A DNA stretch of 40,570 nt from NCBI RefSeq assembly GCF_001439605.1, contig NZ_LMBX01000036.1:465-41034 (forward strand), in the 5' to 3' direction. Below the pieces are notes generated by a model that saw nothing but the letters and a program-made list of their open reading frames with translations, had not been told where the DNA came from and made no database searches. This DNA comes from Cytobacillus praedii (GTDB taxonomy: Bacteria > Bacillota > Bacilli > Bacillales > Cytobacillaceae). The position numbers and the translations under genes are program-made. Below are positions 35,996-40,570 of this stretch, in pieces. Position 1 is the stretch's first letter. Each line of letters begins with the position of its first letter.

Positions 35996-36124
35996 ATGAA
36001 TAACCAGAATAGAGTTTTCATTAGAGAGATTTGCTCCGCACAAATGTATACGATGAAGCATTGTGTCAGGAGCCTAATCAGGAAGCAACCTGCTTCCTCT
36101 ATTCATCGGCTAATAGTTTGCTGA
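35996..36124 (+). CDS. Leader ORF of 42 codons before the ABC-F gene
   Basis: ATG 35996 with AAGGAGGTG 10 bases upstream starts a 42-residue frame ending at TGA 36122-36124. The product begins MNNQNRVFIREICSAQMYTM and ends SIHRLIVC, resembling no protein I know. Its end overlaps the first hairpin region, so ribosome stalling here could change the downstream fold. The strong binding site and position before an ABC-F gene suggest a regulatory leader peptide, but translation is not proven. Confidence 0.55.
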   Translation: MNNQNRVFIREICSAQMYTMKHCVRSLIRKQPASSIHRLIVC

Positions 36125-36334
36125 TAAAAGTATAGGGTGCTATGCTTATTTGAGTATGACTATTTGCCGATGATATAAAGATTAAAGGGCCATAGACAAT
36201 GCTTTGTCTATGGCCCTTTGTTTTGGATTTTTCAATGAGCTTTTTTATTGAAATGTTTTTTTGCTGCATCTATTACAGCAAAACCCCAAAGCAAAGAGCT
36301 GGCGTCTAAAAACGCCGTCTCTTTGCTTTTTTTT
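36080..36334 (+). promoter_or_regulatory. Attenuator-like leader of the ABC-F gene, with two terminators
   Basis: Four hairpins follow in series. AGGAAGC/GCTTCCT pairs at 36080-36098. A 13-bp pairing with one mismatch joins 36104-36116 and 36160-36172. A 16-bp perfect stem (36184-36199 with 36204-36219) has a T-rich tail. A final stem (36288-36305 with 36312-36329, with a two-base internal mismatch) runs into nine T and ends 24 bases before the ABC-F start. The leader ORF covers the first arm. This is the layout of antibiotic-induced attenuators known before ABC-F resistance genes such as vmlR. Induction is an inference. Confidence 0.7.
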
Positions 36335-36358
36335 ATTTTTAGGAAATGAGGAATGAAC

Positions 36359-37894
36359 ATGAGTTTACTAGAGGTCAGAAATTTAACCCACAGTTATATA
36401 GATAAAGTTCTATATGATAAAGCAAGTTTTGATTTATACAAAGGCGAACATATGGGGATTGTAGGACAAAATGGTGCAGGAAAAAGCACCCTGATAAAAA
36501 TATTGATGGGAGAAATGATTCCGGATAACGGTTTGATCAAATGGCAGCCTTCCATTCGTATAGGGCATCTTGATCAATATGCCAAAATGAATGGAACTCA
36601 AACAATTATTGAATATCTAAACACGGCATTTGCAAATCTTTTTGATCTAGAAAAGAAAATAAATGATCTGTATCAGGAGATGGCGGATACAGGTAATTAT
36701 GATTTGCTGGAGCAAACAGCAGCCTATCAGGAAAAACTAGAGGCGAGTGATTTTTATTTAATTGACAGTCAGATTGATAAAGTCGTATATGGGTTAGGGA
36801 TAAATGCAATCGGCACGAATCGCTTAATTAATGAGCTTAGTGGGGGACAGAGGGCGAAAGTCATTCTTGCGAAGCTTTTGCTGGAAAAGCCAAATGTTCT
36901 ATTGCTGGATGAGCCAACAAATTTCCTTGATAAAGAACATGTAGAATGGCTTGCCAATTATTTAGCCGTTTTTGATGGCGCTTATATAATTGTATCCCAT
37001 GACTATGACTTTTTAGAAAAAGTATCTTCTTGCATATGTGATATTGAGTTTGGAACGATTAAAAAATATACAGGGAAATACTCGGATTTCCTTAAGCAAA
37101 AAGAGCATTTGCGAGAAGATTATATTAGACAATATGAGGCCCAGCAAAAAAAGATAGAAAAAACGGAAGAGTTTATTAGAAAAAATATTGCTGGAGTTAA
37201 TACGAAGATTGCACAAGGGCGCCGGAAACAGCTTGAAAGGCTGGAACGATTGGCACCGCCAACTTTCACTCATAAACCTGCTTTTGCCTTTAAAGATATC
37301 CCACTTTCCGGGCAGATCGCACTCTCAGTAAATGAGCTAGAGGTTGGTTACGGAAAACCGCTATTGCCTAAATTGAATTTCTCTGTGCTAGGCGGGGAAA
37401 AGCTAGTAATTACAGGCTTTAACGGAATCGGTAAATCTACATTGCTAAAAACACTTGTACAACGTATATCGGCTATAGCAGGCAGGTTTCGATTTTCAGA
37501 ATCAGTAAAGATTGGTTATTTCGAACAAGATTTAGTATGGGAAGATGGAACGAAATCACCGCTGCAAATCATCTCAGATTATTATCCAAAATTGGGTTTG
37601 AAGGAGATTCGAAGCCGATTGGCTCAATGTGGTGTAAAGAATACCCATACGACTCAAGCAATAGCGACGCTGAGCGGCGGAGAACAGTCGAAGGTGAAGC
37701 TATGCCTGCTCGTACTTTCGCCGTGTAATTTTCTTATCTTAGATGAACCAACCAATCATTTAGATGCGGAAACAAAAGAAGCATTACAAAAAGCGTTAAT
37801 TCAGTTTAAAGGCAGTGTATTACTAGTCTCGCATGAAGAAAAGTTCTATCAGCAGTGGGCTGATCGCTCCTTAAATATAGAGGATTGCATATAG
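36359..37894 (+). CDS. ABC-F family ATPase, YfmM-like
   Basis: A 511-residue ABC-F protein with two ATPase domains: Walker A GQNGAGKST and GFNGIGKST, signatures ELSGGQRAKVILAK and LSGGEQSKVKLC, Walker B VLLLDEPTNFLD and FLILDEPTNHLD. The linker (about residues 240-320) is long and charged. The N-terminus MSLLEVRNLTHSY and general pattern resemble B. subtilis YfmM. ATG 36359 (GAGG 7 bases upstream) is preferred over ATG 36353. Such proteins bind the ribosomal E site and release stalled or drug-bound ribosomes. The attenuator leader suggests inducible expression, perhaps drug protection; this is not shown by the protein sequence alone. Confidence 0.88.
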   Translation: MSLLEVRNLTHSYIDKVLYDKASFDLYKGEHMGIVGQNGAGKSTLIKILMGEMIPDNGLIKWQPSIRIGHLDQYAKMNGTQTIIEYLNTAFANLFDLEKKINDLYQEMADTGNYDLLEQTAAYQEKLEASDFYLIDSQIDKVVYGLGINAIGTNRLINELSGGQRAKVILAKLLLEKPNVLLLDEPTNFLDKEHVEWLANYLAVFDGAYIIVSHDYDFLEKVSSCICDIEFGTIKKYTGKYSDFLKQKEHLREDYIRQYEAQQKKIEKTEEFIRKNIAGVNTKIAQGRRKQLERLERLAPPTFTHKPAFAFKDIPLSGQIALSVNELEVGYGKPLLPKLNFSVLGGEKLVITGFNGIGKSTLLKTLVQRISAIAGRFRFSESVKIGYFEQDLVWEDGTKSPLQIISDYYPKLGLKEIRSRLAQCGVKNTHTTQAIATLSGGEQSKVKLCLLVLSPCNFLILDEPTNHLDAETKEALQKALIQFKGSVLLVSHEEKFYQQWADRSLNIEDCI

Positions 37895-37905
37895 TCAATT
37901 AAATC

Positions 37906-37938
37906 GGCAAAAGCCTCTGGATAAAAGGGGCTTTTGCC
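37906..37938. terminator. Hairpin between the ABC-F and methyltransferase genes
   Basis: GGCAAAAGCC (37906-37915) pairs with GGCTTTTGCC (37929-37938). The T runs are weak on both strands, but it lies between two convergent genes. Confidence 0.6.
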
Positions 37939-37975
37939 ATTGCAGATGATATTTGAGGAACATAAATTTTTCCGC

Positions 37976-38707
37976 TTATTTGGTACAGGAAAAGGCAAGT
38001 ACGACTGGAATTCTTAGTCTTCTAGTGAACTCTTCTTCATTGGAAAAATACTCACGGCTAGGTGTTCCTTCTCGTAAATCAACCACTGAAAAACCAGATG
38101 CAGTAAGGGCTTTAAAGTAATATTCAATGGTTCGATGATACTTTACAACGGTTTGGTCAATCCAAGGTTCTTTTCTTTCACCTTCAATAAAGTAATCATC
38201 AACGACCCAGTTCCCGCGCTGATCACCTTTTTGTTTGCTTATAAAAGAAGAAGTAGTAAGCGGATGCTGCACACTGAAAATGAATTTTCCATTATCTTTT
38301 AAGGTGCTATGCACGTTTTGAAATAGTAAAAGAATATCTTGAACATAGTGGATAGCAAAACGAGAGGTGACAATATCGAAATTGTTTTCAGGATAGTGAT
38401 AGGATTCCATCGTTTTATGCAGAAGGGACCCATTTAATCCAGATAAATTAAAAGTTGCAGAGGCTATCATCTGTTCAGAACCTTCTATTCCTGTGTAAGA
38501 TGCTGCTCCTTGCTCTAGTAGTTCCTTTCCAAATGATGCATCGCCACAGCCTAAATCTAAAATACTTATATCTTGAACGTTACCAATAAGTTCTTTTATG
38601 ATAGGGCCTTCAATCGCATTGTTGGGACTGTCCTTCCTATTCCTTCTTTTCATGTAACTGTTAAAAAAATCAGCTTGGTCATAGGCGCTGGATCCCCTAT
38701 ATTCCAT
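37976..38707 (-). CDS. Class I SAM-dependent methyltransferase
   Basis: A methyltransferase of about 243 residues with SAM motif I ILDLGCGDASFG, the acidic end of strand 2 in YTGIEGSEQMI, and the DIVTSRFAIHYVQD segment of motif IV. The fold matches the Methyltransf_11/UbiE-like group, which modifies small molecules or, less often, proteins or RNA. I start at ATG 38707 with GGGGTGG upstream, rather than the GTG at 38719, which is part of that site. It is convergent with the ABC-F gene and divergent from marR. Substrate unknown. Confidence 0.85.
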   Translation of the reverse strand: MEYRGSSAYDQADFFNSYMKRRNRKDSPNNAIEGPIIKELIGNVQDISILDLGCGDASFGKELLEQGAASYTGIEGSEQMIASATFNLSGLNGSLLHKTMESYHYPENNFDIVTSRFAIHYVQDILLLFQNVHSTLKDNGKFIFSVQHPLTTSSFISKQKGDQRGNWVVDDYFIEGERKEPWIDQTVVKYHRTIEYYFKALTASGFSVVDLREGTPSREYFSNEEEFTRRLRIPVVLAFSCTK

Positions 38708-38781
38708 AACAGATACCACCCCTCTTAATGATATTCAATAAGCAAATAGCTTTGAATATTTTACCATATAATGAGAGTAAC

Positions 38782-38838
38782 TTGACTTTTTCTTAAAATA
38801 ACCGTATAGTTACCTTTGGTAATAGTTATCCATGGTAA
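38782..38838 (+). promoter_or_regulatory. Promoter with two dyad operators before marR
   Basis: TTGACT (38782-38787), 17 bases, TATAGT (38805-38810) forms a good sigma-A promoter. Directly behind the -10 lie two 13-base dyads, TTACCTTTGGTAA (38810-38822) and TTATCCATGGTAA (38826-38838), 16 bases centre to centre. They cover the transcription start region, so a MarR dimer bound there would block its own promoter. Confidence 0.75.
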
Positions 38839-38865
38839 TTTTTTTTTTGAAAGGAAGTGTAAGAA

Positions 38866-39297
38866 TTGGAAGGTTTTTTTCAACGTTATCTAAGTCTTTA
38901 TCGTTCGCTAATAACTACATTGAATGAATTATTGAGCGCTTATGAGCTTTCTTATTCTTTATGGCAAGTTATCTACCATATAAAAACCAATGGTCCGTCC
39001 ACACTTGTAGATATTTCTGCTAGATATAATGTAGAAAAGCCGACCATTACCAGAAGGGTTCACCGTTTGGAAGAATTGCAAATGGTGAAGCAAATTCCCG
39101 GTAAGGATAGGAGAGAAAAGGTGATTCAGTTAACTGAATTAGGAGATAAGATTTACCAGGAATGCAGAAAAAAAATAACTGATTTAGAACATAGTGTGAT
39201 GGAAGGGATAGCGAAAGACGAGCAAAATGCTGCCTTCCATATTCTTCCCAAAATCCAAGAGAATCTATTTAATAGAGAGGGTAATAAAAGTGAGTAA
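38866..39297 (+). CDS. MarR family transcriptional regulator
   Basis: A 143-residue winged-helix repressor. It shows the MarR core LWQVIYHIKTNGPSTLVDIS, ARYNVEKPTITRRVHRLEEL (recognition helix) and the wing PGKDRREKVIQLTELG. The start is TTG 38866 with AAGGAAGTG upstream. The stop overlaps the MFS start by 8 bases. Two dyads in the promoter suggest autorepression. The MarR-MFS pairing resembles ywoH-ywoG of B. subtilis. The inducer is unknown. Confidence 0.88.
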   Translation: MEGFFQRYLSLYRSLITTLNELLSAYELSYSLWQVIYHIKTNGPSTLVDISARYNVEKPTITRRVHRLEELQMVKQIPGKDRREKVIQLTELGDKIYQECRKKITDLEHSVMEGIAKDEQNAAFHILPKIQENLFNREGNKSE

Positions 39298-40489
39298 GCC
39301 TAAATTATGGACGAAGGATTTTATTATTGTGTCCAGCATCAATTTTTTGTTAACGCTAGTCTTTTATTTATTGATCGTCATAATAGGTGTCTATGCGGTA
39401 GATGAATATCATGCAACAACAAGCCAGGCAGGACTTGTAACAGGACTTTTTATTTTGGGCACGTTAATTGGCCGTTTATTTATCGGCCGCAGTATCGATT
39501 TAATTGGGCGTAAAAGAACATTGTTCATTGGATTAATTTTATATATATTATCGACAACATTATATTTTATCCACTTTGGCATCATCTTCCTCCTTATTAC
39601 TCGTTTACTGCATGGAATTACGCTAGGTATTGCGAGTACAGCTACGGGAACAATTGTGGCTCAGATTATCCCGGAAACACGAAGAGGAGAAGGGGTCGGT
39701 TATTATAGTATGAGTGCCACATTGGCTACTGCAATTGGACCGTTCGTAGGTCTATACATGAGCCAGCATACGAGTACCCAAATTATTTTTAGTCTTTGCC
39801 TTGTTTTAGGAATCATTAGTCTGATCACAGCATTTTTTGTGTATGTACCGGTATTGGAAGGATCAGCAAAAACAAATGAGACAAAAGGATTCAAGCTTTC
39901 CCAATTTATTGAGCCAAAGGCCGTTCCGATCGCATTGATTACTTTAGTTGTTGCCTTCTGTTACTCTAGTGTTCTATCATTTATTAATTTCTTTGCTATT
40001 GAAATTGACCTTGTTAGTGCAGCAAGCTTTTTCTTTCTTGTCTATTCAATAGCGGTATTGGTTTCACGTCCATTTACAGGCCGATTAATGGATGTAAAAG
40101 GAGCAAACTATGTGATGTATCCGGCGTTTATTTTCTTTACAGCCGGTATGCTGCTTTTAGGTTTGGCTCACAACAGCGTTACGCTATTAGCAGCAGGCAT
40201 CTTAATTGGACTCGGATTTGGAAATATGCAGTCATGTACACAAGCAATTGCCATTAAGCTCACTCCACCTCATCGAATGGGATTAGCTACGTCAACTTTC
40301 TTTATTTTTCTTGATGCAGGGCTTGGATTTGGACCCTATCTATTGGGATTCTTTATACCAATTACGGGCTATAGTACACTTTACATGATTTTAGGCATTG
40401 TTGTTTTGGTATCCTCTGGCCTTTACTATGTCCTGCATGGCAAGAAAGAAAGGACTACTATTAATAATGCAGTTGAAACGCTTGGTTAA
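39290..40489 (+). CDS. MFS transporter, 12-helix DHA1-like exporter
   Basis: A 399-residue MFS protein with 12 predicted membrane helices. Motif A is GRLFIGRSIDLIGRKR in the loop between helices 2 and 3, and a second-half copy GRLMDVKGANYVMYP lies between helices 8 and 9. GTG 39290 with AGAGAGGG upstream is the start; the frame is open to 39227 inside marR but has no binding site there. It overlaps marR by 8 bases, so it is translated with it. A drug or metabolite exporter role follows from family and context. Its stop lies right before an insertion sequence. Confidence 0.85.
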   Translation: MSKPKLWTKDFIIVSSINFLLTLVFYLLIVIIGVYAVDEYHATTSQAGLVTGLFILGTLIGRLFIGRSIDLIGRKRTLFIGLILYILSTTLYFIHFGIIFLLITRLLHGITLGIASTATGTIVAQIIPETRRGEGVGYYSMSATLATAIGPFVGLYMSQHTSTQIIFSLCLVLGIISLITAFFVYVPVLEGSAKTNETKGFKLSQFIEPKAVPIALITLVVAFCYSSVLSFINFFAIEIDLVSAASFFFLVYSIAVLVSRPFTGRLMDVKGANYVMYPAFIFFTAGMLLLGLAHNSVTLLAAGILIGLGFGNMQSCTQAIAIKLTPPHRMGLATSTFFIFLDAGLGFGPYLLGFFIPITGYSTLYMILGIVVLVSSGLYYVLHGKKERTTINNAVETLG

Positions 40490-40492
40490 GTT

Positions 40493-40547
40493 TAGTACCG
40501 ACCCCCGAAAGTTAGAGTAATAAATCTAACTTTCGGGGGTGTTTTTT
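40493..40547 (+). mobile_element. Left end of an IS3-type insertion sequence with hairpin
   Basis: TAGTACCGACCCCCGAAAGT, starting at 40493, resembles the terminal inverted repeats of the IS150-like IS3 group (TGTACTGACCCC...). The arms 40501-40516 and 40525-40540 form a 16-bp perfect hairpin with an 8-base loop, and the arm's GGGGGTG may be part of the ribosome binding site of the transposase at 40549. TTTTTT follows at 40542-40547. The hairpin could end readthrough from outside and hide the start site. The element runs beyond the window. Confidence 0.7.
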
Positions 40548-40548
40548 A

Positions 40549-40570
40549 TGGCAAAATATAGTGAAGAATT
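40549..40570 (+). CDS. IS3-family transposase OrfA, start only (cut by window edge)
   Basis: ATG 40549 begins MAKYSEE, matching the usual start of IS3 OrfA proteins (MAKYSEEFK). Only 22 bases are in the window, so nothing more can be said of the product. It belongs to the insertion sequence that starts near 40493. Confidence 0.65.

Overview
The window is low-GC Firmicute DNA, most likely Bacillaceae. The evidence is AT-rich codon use, strong GGAGG ribosome binding sites, TTG and GTG starts, a CIRCE-controlled groES-groEL pair with a TTG-started groES, and a gene order close to the Bacillus subtilis ydiB-ydiL/groESL region: tsaE, tsaB, rimI, tsaD, DnaA boxes, ydiF-like ABC-F (opposite strand), moaC, rex, ydiK, ydiL, groES, groEL.

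Positions 1-9800 are this conserved core. The first operon makes the tRNA t6A machinery (TsaE, TsaB, TsaD) plus RimI. A same-orientation cluster of DnaA boxes sits between tsaD and the ABC-F gene. MoaC (molybdenum cofactor), Rex (redox repressor), YdiK, a CPBP membrane protease and GroES/GroEL follow. The tatAy-tatCy pair found after rex in B. subtilis is absent here.

From groEL to the right edge the window is accessory DNA. Four degraded 3' ends of tyrosine recombinase genes, all on the minus strand (9858, 11697, 13141, 23768), mark repeated integration just downstream of groEL. Cargo between and after them includes: a single-chain protein with three tandem Rid (YjgF/RidA) domains; an autoregulated padR-DUF2812 pair; a GlpP antiterminator followed by a leader terminator and a Ugp-type ABC importer with a TIM-barrel protein and an HAD phosphatase but no ATPase gene; and a DUF4097/ABC-2 exporter divergent from a two-component system.

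Positions 23900-40570 hold many small regulator-plus-effector modules: a lipoprotein and an internally duplicated membrane protein, TetR/DHA2 efflux, a MerR gene with a classical 20-bp-spacer promoter, a 45-residue SinI-type antirepressor gene, a MalT-like LuxR regulator, a broken gene, an AraC regulator next to an NAD-type short-chain dehydrogenase, an ABC-F ATPase behind an attenuator-like leader with its own short ORF, a SAM methyltransferase, and a MarR/MFS pair. The window ends inside the first codons of an IS3-type transposase behind a 16-bp hairpin at the element's left end.

The observations I rate highest are the triple Rid protein, the ABC-F leader, the repeated integrase tails, the orphan SinI gene, the DnaA-box cluster and the GlpP-Ugp coupling. 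All calls come from reading the sequence; no database search was run.
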